The notes below the pieces were generated by a model that was given only the letters and a program-made list of their open reading frames with translations, did no database searches and was not told the origin of the DNA. From Damh-18 sp964390945 (GTDB lineage Bacteria; Patescibacteriota; Minisyncoccia; Phycocordibacterales; UBA918), in contig CAYMIV010000001.1 of NCBI GenBank assembly GCA_964390945.1, positions 9,424 to 73,423 on the forward strand: a stretch of DNA of 64,000 nucleotides. The letters run 5' to 3'. Positions 6,518 through 14,428 of the stretch are shown here, in pieces. Position 1 is the stretch's first letter; each line of letters starts with the position of its first letter. Position numbers and translations under genes: made by a program.

Positions 6518-7915
6518 TTATACATTATTCACTACGACTTCGTCGATTGAACCCTTCATGTAGAAATCTTGTTCAGATTTTTCATCATGTTTGCCGTCGA
6601 GGATTTCCTTAAACCCCCGAATTGTTTCTGTGAGCGGAACGTATGCCCCTTTTTGTCCGGTAAACACTTCGCCGACGAAGAAAGGCTGCGAAAGGAAACG
6701 TTGAATCTTGCGGGCACGATACACCGTTTGCTTATCGGTGTCAGAAAGTTCTTCGATTCCGAGAATCGCTATGATGTCCTGCAAATCTTTATACCGCTGA
6801 AGAACCCTCTTAACGCCGTGTGCGACATCGTAATGTTCTTTGCCAACAACATAAGGATCGAGGGCAGATGATTTGCTTTCGAGGGGGTCGATTGCTGGAT
6901 ATATGCCGAGAGAGGCGAGTGCGCGAGAGAGCACGACGGTTGAGTCAAGATGCGAAAATGTTGTCGCGGGTGCCGGGTCGGTGAGGTCATCTGCGGGGAC
7001 ATAAACGGCTTGGACCGAAGTAATCGAACCTTTTGTTGTTGAGGTTATGCGCTCCTGCATTTGTCCCATTTCCTCCGCAAGCGTCGGTTGGTACCCGACG
7101 GCCGAAGAAACTCTTCCGAGAAGCGAGGAAACTTCCTGCCCTGCTTGCGTAAAGCGAAATACGTTATCCATGAAAAAGAGAACATCCTTACCTCCTTCGT
7201 CACGAAAGTATTCAGCCATGGTGAGGCCGGTAAGCCCGACGCGTGCACGCGCTCCGGGAACTTCGTTCATTTGACCGAATACGAGTGCAGTTTTTGCGAG
7301 AACTCCTGACTCCTTCATCTCGTGGTAGAGGTCATTGCCTTCACGCACGCGTTCTCCAACGCCCGCAAACACAGAGTATCCTCCGTGTTCTGTCGCAACA
7401 TTTCGAATCAATTCTTGAATAAGTACGGTTTTCCCAACACCGGCACCACCAAAAAGCCCTACCTTGCCGCCTTTTACGAACGGTGCGAGAAGATCAATCG
7501 CTTTGATACCTGTTTCAAACACCTCGGTTTTTGTTGATTGTTCTGTGAACTCCGGAGCCGTGCGGTGTATCGGCAACGTGGGAGCATCTGCAATTTTTTC
7601 ATTTCCATCGAGAGTTGCTCCGAGCACATTCATGAGGCGTCCGAGGGTCTTTTCACCTACGGGTACGGAGATTGCAGCACCGGTATCAGCAACCTCCATG
7701 CCGCGCGTAAGTCCTGACGTGTCCTCCATTGCAATAGCGCGCACGCGGTTCATACCGAGGTGTTGTGCAACCTCAAGAGTAATAGATGCGGTTTGAGTTG
7801 AAACAGTGAGTGCGTTTTGAAGTGCAGGAACTTCGTTCTCAAAATGTACGTCAATGACCGGACCGATGATTTGTGTGATTGTTCCCGTGCCTTTTTTCAT
7901 GGTGTTTATGTGCAT
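6518..7915 (-). CDS. atpD: ATP synthase F1 beta subunit
   Basis: Catalytic subunit of F1. The P-loop GGAGVGKTVLIQEL, the GERxREGNDLYHEM block, and the Walker B region (VLFFMDNVFRFTQAG, where most bacteria have LLFIDNIFRFTQAG) are all present; length is 465 residues, as usual. The DELSEED loop reads EELSDTD. Two starts are possible: M1 (7915) and M6 (7900, MKKGTGTITQIIGPVIDV). Family N-termini fit M6 better, but the upstream ATG is 16 nt after atpG, so it was retained. No Shine-Dalgarno is obvious for either. It lies between atpG and atpC. Confidence 0.97.
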   Translation of the reverse strand: MHINTMKKGTGTITQIIGPVIDVHFENEVPALQNALTVSTQTASITLEVAQHLGMNRVRAIAMEDTSGLTRGMEVADTGAAISVPVGEKTLGRLMNVLGATLDGNEKIADAPTLPIHRTAPEFTEQSTKTEVFETGIKAIDLLAPFVKGGKVGLFGGAGVGKTVLIQELIRNVATEHGGYSVFAGVGERVREGNDLYHEMKESGVLAKTALVFGQMNEVPGARARVGLTGLTMAEYFRDEGGKDVLFFMDNVFRFTQAGQEVSSLLGRVSSAVGYQPTLAEEMGQMQERITSTTKGSITSVQAVYVPADDLTDPAPATTFSHLDSTVVLSRALASLGIYPAIDPLESKSSALDPYVVGKEHYDVAHGVKRVLQRYKDLQDIIAILGIEELSDTDKQTVYRARKIQRFLSQPFFVGEVFTGQKGAYVPLTETIRGFKEILDGKHDEKSEQDFYMKGSIDEVVVNNV

Positions 7916-7931
7916 TTATTCGATAATGTTA

Positions 7932-8843
7932 TTAATGTTGTTTCATTGCCTCTATTCCACCGGTAATTTCAGATACTTCTGCGGTTATGACGCTCTGGCG
8001 CTCTTTATTGTAGAGAAGCGTTAATGCCTTTGTTACCTCTCGTGCTTTGTCGGTGGCGTTTTTCATTGCAACCATTCGTGCAGAATGTTCGCTCGCCTTT
8101 GATTCGAGAAGGGCATGGTAGAGCATAATCTGAACAAGGTTGGGAAAGAGCGTGTTCAAAACCTCTTCTTCAGAGGGTTCAACAGTATAGGTCATTGCGT
8201 ATGATTCTTCTTTAATATCGCTGTAACGTCCTCGTTTCGGTACGATATCTTCAATCATACGGCTTAGCTCGTCAACATTGAGAGGAAGGAGTCTGCGAAT
8301 CACGGCACGTTGTTCAAAGGTAGATACAAAACTTTGAAAAACGACTGCCACGGTTCGATACTTTCCTAAAGAGAATCTCGTTACAATGCAATCAATGACT
8401 TCACGAACATCATTAAGCATTATGTCATCGCTCACATTGAGGTAGTGACTCGACACTCTGTATCCCCTGCGGGAGAAAAATTCAAAACTTTTCTTTCCAA
8501 AACAAATTAATTCGAGCTCCTCCTTTTTGAATGTTGATGCATAGGTCGCCGCCTCTTTAAGAACTGCGGCGTTGAGATTTCCCGCCAACCCCTTATCAGA
8601 GGTAATGACGATAATACAATCATGCGTGCCGCTGTTTGCGAGAATGAGCGGATGATTTTTCGCACTCAAACTTTGTGAGACGCGTCCGAGAATGCGTAGT
8701 GCCGCTTCAGCATACGGTCGTCCTTTGAGTGCCCGCTCCTGACTTTTACGCATCTTGACCGCGGAAACAGCCTCCATCGCTTTCGTCACCTTACTGGTGC
8801 GTTCAGTGGATTTTATTTTGCTCTTAATGTGTTTCAGCGCCAT
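7932..8843 (-). CDS. atpG: ATP synthase F1 gamma subunit
   Basis: Rotor shaft of F1, 303 residues. The N-terminus (MALKHIKSKIKSTERTSKVTKAMEAVSAVKMRK) and the C-terminal helix (MVAMKNATDKAREVTKALTLLYNKERQSVITAEVSEITGG) are the two coiled-coil helices that enter the alpha3beta3 barrel and are well conserved. The central Rossmann-like domain contains the typical ITSDKGLAGNLN. It starts 2 nt after the end of atpA, consistent with translational coupling. Confidence 0.96.
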   Translation of the reverse strand: MALKHIKSKIKSTERTSKVTKAMEAVSAVKMRKSQERALKGRPYAEAALRILGRVSQSLSAKNHPLILANSGTHDCIIVITSDKGLAGNLNAAVLKEAATYASTFKKEELELICFGKKSFEFFSRRGYRVSSHYLNVSDDIMLNDVREVIDCIVTRFSLGKYRTVAVVFQSFVSTFEQRAVIRRLLPLNVDELSRMIEDIVPKRGRYSDIKEESYAMTYTVEPSEEEVLNTLFPNLVQIMLYHALLESKASEHSARMVAMKNATDKAREVTKALTLLYNKERQSVITAEVSEITGGIEAMKQH

Positions 8844-8845
8844 GT

Positions 8846-10447
8846 CTATGCGGTATAAAGTTCCGAATGCGTCTCTTTGAAACGAACAATGATGTCCTGA
8901 AGCGAACTTTCAGTTTGGTCAGAAATCGAACGCTCGACATTTACCGCCTTGAGAGTGGTGTCGTAATCACGTTCGAGCATTTCAATGAATGTTGATTCTA
9001 TTTCGTGGACATTTTCAACAGCGGCACCATCAAGCAATCCGTTATTTGCACCAAAAAGAACAATCGCTTGTATGTAGAACGGCATGGTTACGTGCTGATC
9101 CTGCTTTAAAAGTTCTGTATATTTTCGCCCGCTTTCAATTCGTTTTTTCGTATCCTCATCAAGATCTGAAGCAAATTGCATAAATGCTTCAAGTTCTCGG
9201 AATTGCGCAAGTTCCAAACGAATTTTTCCTGAAACCTTTTTCATTGCTTTCGTCTGTGCTGATGAACCAACGCGTGACACGGAAATACCGACGTTAAGCG
9301 CGGGACGGATACCTTTGTTGAAGAGGTCAGTCTCAAGAAAAATCTGACCATCAGTAATTGAAATGACGTTCGTTGGAATGTATGCGGACACATCTCCCTC
9401 TTGTGTTTCAATTATGGGAAGTGCGGTGAGCGAACCTCCACCCAATTCTTTCGAGAGTTTGGCGGCACGCTCCAAGAGACGTGAATGGAGATAGAAGATA
9501 TCGCCCGGGTATGCCTCACGGCCCGGCGGACGTCTTAAGAGAAGCGACATTTGTCGGTATGCAACAGCGTGTTTTGAGAGATCATCATACACAATGAGCG
9601 CATCCTTGCCATTTTCCATGAAAAACTCACCGATTGCGGCACCCGCAAAGGGGGCGAGAAATTGAAGGGCGGCCGGATCTGCGGCTGAAGTCGAAAGCAC
9701 GATGGTGTACTCGAGCGCCCCATGAGCATCAAGTTCGGCGACAATGCGGGCAGTTTTCGACTCTTTTTGACCGATTGCTACGTAGATGCAAATGGGACGC
9801 TTTTCTTTCGGTTCATTTTTTTGGTTGATAATCGTGTCAATGGCAACTGTTGTTTTGCCTGTCGCCCGATCACCAATTATTAGTTCACGCTGACCTCGAC
9901 CAATGGGTATCATGGAGTCAATCGCCTTTATGCCGGTGTGAATCGGTTCGTTAACAGACGAGCGGTCCATCACACCGTATGCAACACGTTCTATTGCCAT
10001 ATCTCGCTCCCCCGAAATTTCCCCCTTTCCGTCGATCGTCATTCCAAGCGGGTTTACAACTCGTCCAACCATAGATTGCGAAACAGGGATGCTAAGTAAT
10101 TTTCCAGTTCTTTTCACCTGCATTCCTTCACTGATAGACGATGCATTTCCGAGCACGACGACCTTAACCGATTCCTCTTCCAGGTTGAGAACAAGACCAT
10201 ACAATGTCTCAGAGTGCTCAAGAGAATCTTTGAGCGAGAGGCCATCGGCCTGATCAAAGAGCACCATTTCCATCATGCGGGCATTTTGAAGACCTTCGAT
10301 TTCAGCAACGCCATCACCGACGGCAATAACCGTTCCAACCTCTTCGGTGTGAGAAACGGGTTGAAGCGACTCAATCTCTTTTTTGATTCGCTCAATGATT
10401 GCTGTTGTCGATCCATTTGAAATTGTGTGTGAGGATGTGTCTGACAT
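8846..10447 (-). CDS. atpA: ATP synthase F1 alpha subunit
   Basis: Non-catalytic nucleotide-binding subunit of F1, 533 residues. P-loop GDRATGKTTVAIDTI, the arginine-finger region (ISVSRVGSSAQTKAMKKVSG) and the GQREL/ADPAALQFLAPFAG segments are typical. The N-terminal region (about 1-25) that binds delta is Ser/Thr-rich and slightly divergent. Gene order atpH-atpA-atpG is canonical. Confidence 0.97.
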   Translation of the reverse strand: MSDTSSHTISNGSTTAIIERIKKEIESLQPVSHTEEVGTVIAVGDGVAEIEGLQNARMMEMVLFDQADGLSLKDSLEHSETLYGLVLNLEEESVKVVVLGNASSISEGMQVKRTGKLLSIPVSQSMVGRVVNPLGMTIDGKGEISGERDMAIERVAYGVMDRSSVNEPIHTGIKAIDSMIPIGRGQRELIIGDRATGKTTVAIDTIINQKNEPKEKRPICIYVAIGQKESKTARIVAELDAHGALEYTIVLSTSAADPAALQFLAPFAGAAIGEFFMENGKDALIVYDDLSKHAVAYRQMSLLLRRPPGREAYPGDIFYLHSRLLERAAKLSKELGGGSLTALPIIETQEGDVSAYIPTNVISITDGQIFLETDLFNKGIRPALNVGISVSRVGSSAQTKAMKKVSGKIRLELAQFRELEAFMQFASDLDEDTKKRIESGRKYTELLKQDQHVTMPFYIQAIVLFGANNGLLDGAAVENVHEIESTFIEMLERDYDTTLKAVNVERSISDQTESSLQDIIVRFKETHSELYTA

Positions 10448-10497
10448 ATGTAGTTATGCTGTTGCTAATTGTGAAAGTTTGGAAACATTTTTAATGC

Positions 10498-10884
10498 TCA
10501 TTGAATAATTGTTTTGTAGAGGGAAAGCAGTTGCTTTTTGTAACTTGCGTCTACGACGTTGTTTCTGAAACTAACAATGCTGCCACCGATTATATTCTTG
10601 TCGATAACAATACTCGGCTTACCATCAGCACCGAGCGAAGTCAGAGTGGCGCGTATTTCATTTTGAAATTTTTGAGCGTCTTGCTCGCGCACAACCCGCA
10701 CTTCAGCAATGTCACCTGTCGATAATTTTTCAAACTGACGAATAATGTCACGAAGAATTGCAGCCAACAAACGTTTATGCCCGTGGCGCGTTGCTGTTTG
10801 CAAGAGGCCATCGAGTACATCCTCGATTGGTTTTCCTTCACAGAGGAGTGCTGTTGCTGCTTTTGAGTAATCGTGAATTAACAT
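10498..10884 (-). CDS. atpH: ATP synthase delta subunit, short form
   Basis: Stator subunit linking b to the alpha3beta3 head. It has 128 residues; typical delta subunits have about 175-180. The C-terminal half is recognisable (D-I-A-E-V-R-V-V-R, then P-S-I-V-I-D-K-N-I-I-G-G-S-I-V-S-F-R-N-N-V-V-D-A-S), matching the family block in which a Gly-Gly follows a short strand and precedes V-D-x-S. The N-terminal six-helix domain is trimmed. The assignment is supported by its position between atpF and atpA. Divergence makes the similarity weaker than for the other subunits. Confidence 0.88.
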   Translation of the reverse strand: MLIHDYSKAATALLCEGKPIEDVLDGLLQTATRHGHKRLLAAILRDIIRQFEKLSTGDIAEVRVVREQDAQKFQNEIRATLTSLGADGKPSIVIDKNIIGGSIVSFRNNVVDASYKKQLLSLYKTIIQ

Positions 10885-10890
10885 GAGTAG

Positions 10891-11337
10891 TTATAAGCGC
10901 TCGTTTAGTATTTTTTCGGCAGCCAAAATTGCTATTTTTGCAACTTCAGATTCACTTTCCTTCGCAGCTTGCAGTTTGATTTCATCTCCCTTGACGCCCG
11001 CATCATGCAAAATTCGTGTTGCTTTGTTCTCCGCATCCTTAATTATTTCAGCGCTGCGTTGTTCTGCATGATGGTGTGCACGCTCAACAATTGCTCCTGC
11101 CTCATGTTGTGCTCCGGTGAGAACCCTGGCTCGTTCAGTCTCGGCAACTTTTACCGCTTCATGTGCCGCTTCGGCATCCCTCACACCCTGCTCTATTTTT
11201 GTTTGACGGTCACGCAGAATATTGAGAACCGGTGTGTACAAGAAATACCACAAAAGACCAGCAAGAATCCCAAAATTAACCATCTGGATAACTATGAGTT
11301 TCCAATCAATCCCAAAAGCGTGAATTATTTCTTGCAT
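10891..11337 (-). CDS. atpF: ATP synthase F0 b subunit
   Basis: Peripheral stalk subunit: one N-terminal membrane helix (about 16-36, VIQMVNFGILAGLLWYFLY) followed by a long charged, Ala-rich coiled coil (about 40-148), as in all b subunits. The start at MQEIIHAFGIDWKLI was chosen because it places the helix near the N-terminus; a longer frame upstream overlaps atpE antisense-like sequence with no hydrophobic logic. It starts 7 nt after the atpE stop and ends 6 nt before atpH. Confidence 0.94.
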   Translation of the reverse strand: MQEIIHAFGIDWKLIVIQMVNFGILAGLLWYFLYTPVLNILRDRQTKIEQGVRDAEAAHEAVKVAETERARVLTGAQHEAGAIVERAHHHAEQRSAEIIKDAENKATRILHDAGVKGDEIKLQAAKESESEVAKIAILAAEKILNERL

Positions 11338-11344
11338 GCAAAAT

Positions 11345-11572
11345 TTAACCGAACTTGATAATAAAACCGACGACGATTGCAAAAATTGCAAGTGCTTCGG
11401 TAAATGCGATACCGATAAACATCGTCGTTTGTACTTTGCCGGCAGCCTCGGGATTTCGTCCGATTGCTTCAAGCGCCTTTGACACGAGGATGCCGATACC
11501 GATACCCGGACCAATCATGCCGAGACCGACAGCGATCGCCATACTCACAGCCTTCATTGCTTCTAATTCCAT
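11345..11572 (-). CDS. atpE: ATP synthase F0 c subunit (proton type)
   Basis: Proteolipid of the rotor ring, 75 residues, two membrane helices joined by the polar loop RNPEA. Helix 1 carries the glycine-rich motif GLGMIGPGIGIG. Helix 2 carries the ion-carrying glutamate in AFTEALAIFAIVVGF. The residues of a sodium site (Gln in helix 1, Ser/Thr after the Glu) are missing, so the ring should carry protons. The start at MELEAMKAVSM was chosen over an ATG 17 codons upstream, which would add a poorly fitting extension. Confidence 0.95.
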   Translation of the reverse strand: MELEAMKAVSMAIAVGLGMIGPGIGIGILVSKALEAIGRNPEAAGKVQTTMFIGIAFTEALAIFAIVVGFIIKFG

Positions 11573-11647
11573 ATATTTGAATTTGTTATCTGTTACTACT
11601 AATGGATAACTGAAAACCAACATCTTGTGCTGGCTTTCAGTTAGCCG

Positions 11648-12433
11648 CTAGTGGGGTTCTTCAATTGCGAGTTTGATAAAAAATAAAGTGAGGACAGCGA
11701 AAATAAATGCCTGAATAAAGCCGACAAACATTTCGAATGCCAGTATAGGGACCGGGAGTATAAAGGGTACGAAAAAAATTGCTATAACGAGGAGCGTTTT
11801 TCCTGCAAAAATATTCCCGAAAAGACGGAAAGAAAATGAAATGAGCCGTGCCAGCTCGCTAAAAAGCTCAATGATGCCGATGAGAAACCCGAGTGGTGAT
11901 TTAAAATTAATAAACTTGCCCGCGTATTTCCATAAGCCGATAAAGAGCACGCCTGATACTTCAATCGCAAAAAAGGCGATTATTGCAATTGCGATGGTCA
12001 TATTGAGGTCGGTATTTGCAGGATAGAGGAGCGGTACGAAAGTTTCTTCGCCATGAAGCGTCTCATTGATACCAATAGAAGTTACTCCGGGCAGTAAACT
12101 AATCCAGTTCATGGCAAGTATGAATAGAAAAATTGTCATAATGAGCGGAAAAAATTTACGAGCCCGCTCTTTGTTTCCGAAAACATCCGCTATGTAATCA
12201 AACGCGCCGCCGACAAGCATTTCAGTAAGCACTTGTGACTTTGAGGGTATGAGGTTTAATTTTTTGCGAAGAATGAAAGCGGTTACCGCAAGCACCGCAA
12301 TAGTGAACCAGGCGGTTAGCATGGTGCTTGTAAGGGGTATTCCAAATATATGACCAAGAACTGGCGGTGCAAGGTGTATTGAAATACCTCCTTCGGATGC
12401 TGCATGTGCAATGTTCATAAAAATCGCCCGCAT
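11648..12433 (-). CDS. atpB: ATP synthase F0 a subunit
   Basis: Membrane stator subunit that forms the two proton half-channels with the c ring, 261 residues with five to six membrane helices. The essential arginine lies in LISFSFRLFGNIFAGKTLL, and the NWISLLPG motif is present. It is the first gene of the operon; no atpI precedes it. The second ATG (12418, MNIAHAASEGG) may be the true start, since an extended -10 (TGG-TATCAT, 12432-12440) overlaps the first one. Confidence 0.95.
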   Translation of the reverse strand: MRAIFMNIAHAASEGGISIHLAPPVLGHIFGIPLTSTMLTAWFTIAVLAVTAFILRKKLNLIPSKSQVLTEMLVGGAFDYIADVFGNKERARKFFPLIMTIFLFILAMNWISLLPGVTSIGINETLHGEETFVPLLYPANTDLNMTIAIAIIAFFAIEVSGVLFIGLWKYAGKFINFKSPLGFLIGIIELFSELARLISFSFRLFGNIFAGKTLLVIAIFFVPFILPVPILAFEMFVGFIQAFIFAVLTLFFIKLAIEEPH

Positions 12434-12536
12434 GATACCAGTAAGTTGCCCAAAAATAAAGCCTTTTTATGGCGATTCTGTGCATTAGATACGTTGAAAG
12501 ATATTCTGTTTACCAACACGTGTCGTAGAACCAACA

Positions 12537-13115
12537 TCAAGTACGCTCGTTTTTGATTTCTTTATACCGAAAACAGTCAATTGTGTGATCATTCACCATA
12601 CCAACCGCTTGCATGTGTGAGTACCAAATAGTGGGTCCGAGAAACTTAAAACCACGGTTTTTGAGGTCCTTCGCCATAGATTTCGAAAGATTTGTTGATG
12701 CAGGTAATTCGGAAATATTCTTCCACGCATTAACAATGGGCTTCCCCTTTGTCCATGACCACATGTAGTTAGAAAAACTACCAAATTCTGCCTGAATTGC
12801 GATGAATGCTTTTGCATTTGTGATAGCGGCTTCAATTTTGAGGCGGTTTCGTATGATGGCGGGGTTTTTGAGCAGCTGAGTCACGTCACGCTTTGTCATT
12901 GCGGCGACTTTCACCGGGTCAAAGTTTTTATATGCTTTTTTGTAGCCTGCACGTTTATTCAAAATTATTTCCCACGAAAGACCGGCTTGCGCAGTCTCGA
13001 GTATGATGAATTCAAAAAGTTTTCTGTCGTTTTGGGTCGGTACGCACCATTCCACATCGTGATATCGCACGTAGAACTCGTTATTCTGTTTTACCCACGC
13101 ACATCGCTTTTTCAT
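12537..13115 (-). CDS. tag: DNA-3-methyladenine glycosylase I
   Basis: Base-excision repair enzyme that removes 3-methyladenine from DNA. The 192 residues align end to end with E. coli Tag: RCAWV at the N-terminus, YHDVEWCVP, ETAQAGLSWEIIL (the AGLSW block lines the base pocket), FDPVKVAAM, GFKFLGPTIWYSHMQAVGMVNDH. The zinc ligands Cys (RCAW), His (YHD), His (NDH) and Cys (DCF) are all present. Start ATG at 13115 with an extended -10 box ending 10 nt before it. It is a monocistronic gene, divergent from tRNA-Ala. Confidence 0.95.
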   Translation of the reverse strand: MKKRCAWVKQNNEFYVRYHDVEWCVPTQNDRKLFEFIILETAQAGLSWEIILNKRAGYKKAYKNFDPVKVAAMTKRDVTQLLKNPAIIRNRLKIEAAITNAKAFIAIQAEFGSFSNYMWSWTKGKPIVNAWKNISELPASTNLSKSMAKDLKNRGFKFLGPTIWYSHMQAVGMVNDHTIDCFRYKEIKNERT

Positions 13116-13125
13116 TTGTCTCTAC

Positions 13126-13134
13126 ATATTACCA
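13126..13134 (-). promoter_or_regulatory. Extended -10 promoter of tag
   Basis: TGG-TAATAT on the minus strand, 10 nt before the ATG, so the leader would be only a few bases. It lies back to back with the plus-strand promoter at 13138. Confidence 0.5.
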
Positions 13135-13137
13135 GTG

Positions 13138-13166
13138 TTGACCTTCGTATTTAAAATGCGTATTAT
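13138..13166 (+). promoter_or_regulatory. Promoter of the tRNA-Ala unit
   Basis: TTGACC, 17 nt, TATTAT. The predicted start falls at about 13173, exactly at an inverted repeat (GTTCAAAA/TTTTGAAC, 13173-13190), so the tRNA precursor would have a hairpin at its 5' end. A GATAAT at 13252-13257 is an alternative promoter directly before the tRNA. Confidence 0.55.
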
Positions 13167-13262
13167 ATGCGGGTTCAAAAAATTTTGAACTTTTGGAGGT
13201 AGTAACACAGTTTTGTCTCGTTTGGGCACTGGAACTGTAAATTGCTTGCCCGATAATCTTAT

Positions 13263-13336
13263 GGGCCCGTAGCTCAGTTGGCTAGAGCGCCTGTTTTGCA
13301 CTCAGGAGGCCGGGGGTTCGAATCCTCTCGGGTCCA
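13263..13336 (+). tRNA. tRNA-Ala(TGC)
   Basis: Cloverleaf: acceptor GGGCCCG/CGGGTCC with the G3-U70 wobble that defines alanine identity; D-stem GCTC/GAGC; anticodon loop TTTGCAC with anticodon TGC; T-loop TTCGAAT. The T stem has two G-U pairs, and position 31-39 of the anticodon stem is U-U. CCA is not encoded (the sequence continues CACA). Confidence 0.96.
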
Positions 13337-13380
13337 CACACAAAAAAAACGATGCCTGCGCATCGTTTTTTTGTGTGTGG
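13334..13380 (+). terminator. Terminator of tRNA-Ala inside a long palindrome
   Basis: CGATGC/GCATCG with a CTGC loop followed by seven T. The arms extend to a 47-nt inverted repeat (CCACACACA at one end, TGTGTGTGG at the other), so the same structure can form on both strands. Confidence 0.85.
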
Positions 13381-13513
13381 AAGGCGGAGTCATGTTTTTG
13401 CTATACATAAGCAAAAACGGACGAGCCAGGGCAGGAGGTTCTTAGTGGGCGAAGCGAACTTAGAAACCTGCGCCACAGCTTAGTGTGTGTGGAAGGATTC
13501 GAAAGGCGGAGCC
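13373..13513. repeat. Imperfect direct repeat and hairpins downstream of tRNA-Ala
   Basis: GTGTGTGGAAG followed by GCGGAG occurs at 13373-13389 and again at 13485-13513; the second copy is interrupted by about ten bases containing GATTCGAA, the core of a tRNA T-loop read on the other strand. Between the copies are two hairpins (TTTTTGC/GCAAAAA about 13395-13417 and AGGTTCTTAG/CTTAGAAACCT about 13434-13468). The region 13381-13595 has no gene that I can support. Confidence 0.6.
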
Positions 13514-13595
13514 GGTGATCCTACGGGTACACCGTGTGCAATTTTCAATCTATACCGTACAATATTCTGAAAGTATTAAATACTAAATTCAAACT

Positions 13596-14189
13596 ATGGA
13601 TCAACCAAACGTTCAGCAAAATTCAGAGCCAGCACCCGCTCCTCAAAGTACAAAGAGCAATAAATCAAAGTTGCTTATTATCGTAATTGTTCTCGTAGTG
13701 GTGCTCTACGGTTTACAGTCTCTCTTTTCACCAGAGCGCTTCGTGGAACGCGCAATCGAAAAATCAACAGGAGGGTCTGTTGATATTGACCTTGATGAAA
13801 ATGGTTCGTACAGGATTCAGGGTGAAAATGGTGAGAGTTACAGTGCGACAGCCGGCGAAAATGTCTCCCTGCCTGATAACTGGCCTGATTCCGTTTCAAT
13901 TGTACCGGGAGCAAAAATCAGTTACGCAGGTTCTATGAATAACGGCGATACGGGCGAAGGTTTATCAGTTGTATATACAACATCAAAATCAGCACCAGAG
14001 GTAGGTGAGTTCTATAAGTCAGAACTTCAATCAAACGGATGGAGTATAGAGGGTACAATCGCAACCGGTGACGGTTCGATGATTACCGCAAAACAAGGTA
14101 CTGATAAAACCCTCGCTGTCTACATTGGCGCGACCGATGGAGAAACGACAGTGAATATCACAGTACAAATAATGGCAGAACCGATATAA
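13596..14189 (+). CDS. Single-pass membrane protein with extracytoplasmic domain, function unknown
   Basis: A 197-residue protein with a short Pro/Gln/Ser-rich cytoplasmic tail (1-24), one membrane helix (about 25-43, LLIIVIVLVVVLYGL) and an outer domain. The segment 55-110 (GGSVDIDLDENGSYRIQGENGESYSATAG) is a small beta module, and the C-terminal part (about 115-197, Y-T-T-S-K-S-A-P-E-V-G-E-F-Y-K-S-E-L-Q-S-N-G-W) resembles sensor-like domains found in many Gram-positive lipoproteins. No Shine-Dalgarno is seen. It is a monocistronic gene followed by a strong bidirectional hairpin. I do not recognise a specific function. Confidence 0.82.
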   Translation: MDQPNVQQNSEPAPAPQSTKSNKSKLLIIVIVLVVVLYGLQSLFSPERFVERAIEKSTGGSVDIDLDENGSYRIQGENGESYSATAGENVSLPDNWPDSVSIVPGAKISYAGSMNNGDTGEGLSVVYTTSKSAPEVGEFYKSELQSNGWSIEGTIATGDGSMITAKQGTDKTLAVYIGATDGETTVNITVQIMAEPI

Positions 14190-14212
14190 CGAGCACCTAA
14201 GTTTGAGAAAGA

Positions 14213-14240
14213 AAAATGCTCCGCCACAGCGGAGCATTTT
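14213..14240 (-). terminator. Convergent bidirectional terminator
   Basis: A perfect 12-bp stem (14213-14224 with 14229-14240, CACA loop) with A-rich and T-rich flanks, between two converging genes. On the minus strand it lies 6 nt past the stop of the out-of-frame tail at 14247, which supports that stop as the original gene end. Confidence 0.85.
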
Positions 14241-14246
14241 GAAAGA

Positions 14247-14428
14247 TCAATCTGATTCACGAAAGTGCGCAAGATCGTCAACGAGTGCACTATAGAGCAC
14301 AGCAGCAGAATCGTCGGGGCACGGTTTTGATACGAACTTGTAATAGTCGAACAATGCCCGCATGCGTGGGTTTTCGGTACGATACGTTACCGCGTGAAAA
14401 CATTTCGCACGAGCGACAACTCCCAATC
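14247..14428 (-). pseudogene. Out-of-frame 3' end of the acyl-CoA transferase/GNAT gene
   Basis: In the frame one base away from the upstream gene, the DNA reads a coherent peptide: VVARAKCFHAVTYRTENPRM, then RALFDYYKFVSKPC and SALVDDLAHFRESD, ending with a TGA just before the terminator. This is the expected final strand and helices of a GNAT fold (T-E-N-P-R-M matches the usual x-E-N-x-x-M). A single missing G in the run at 14422-14424 (complement) explains the break: one extra G gives DWGVVARAKC. Whether the lesion is biological or a sequencing or assembly error cannot be told from here. Confidence 0.8.

Noticed and set aside
14415..14428. Programmed -1 frameshifting in the CoA-transferase/GNAT gene.
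   Set aside because: No slippery heptamer of the X-XXY-YYZ kind is present; a lost G in a short run is the simpler explanation.
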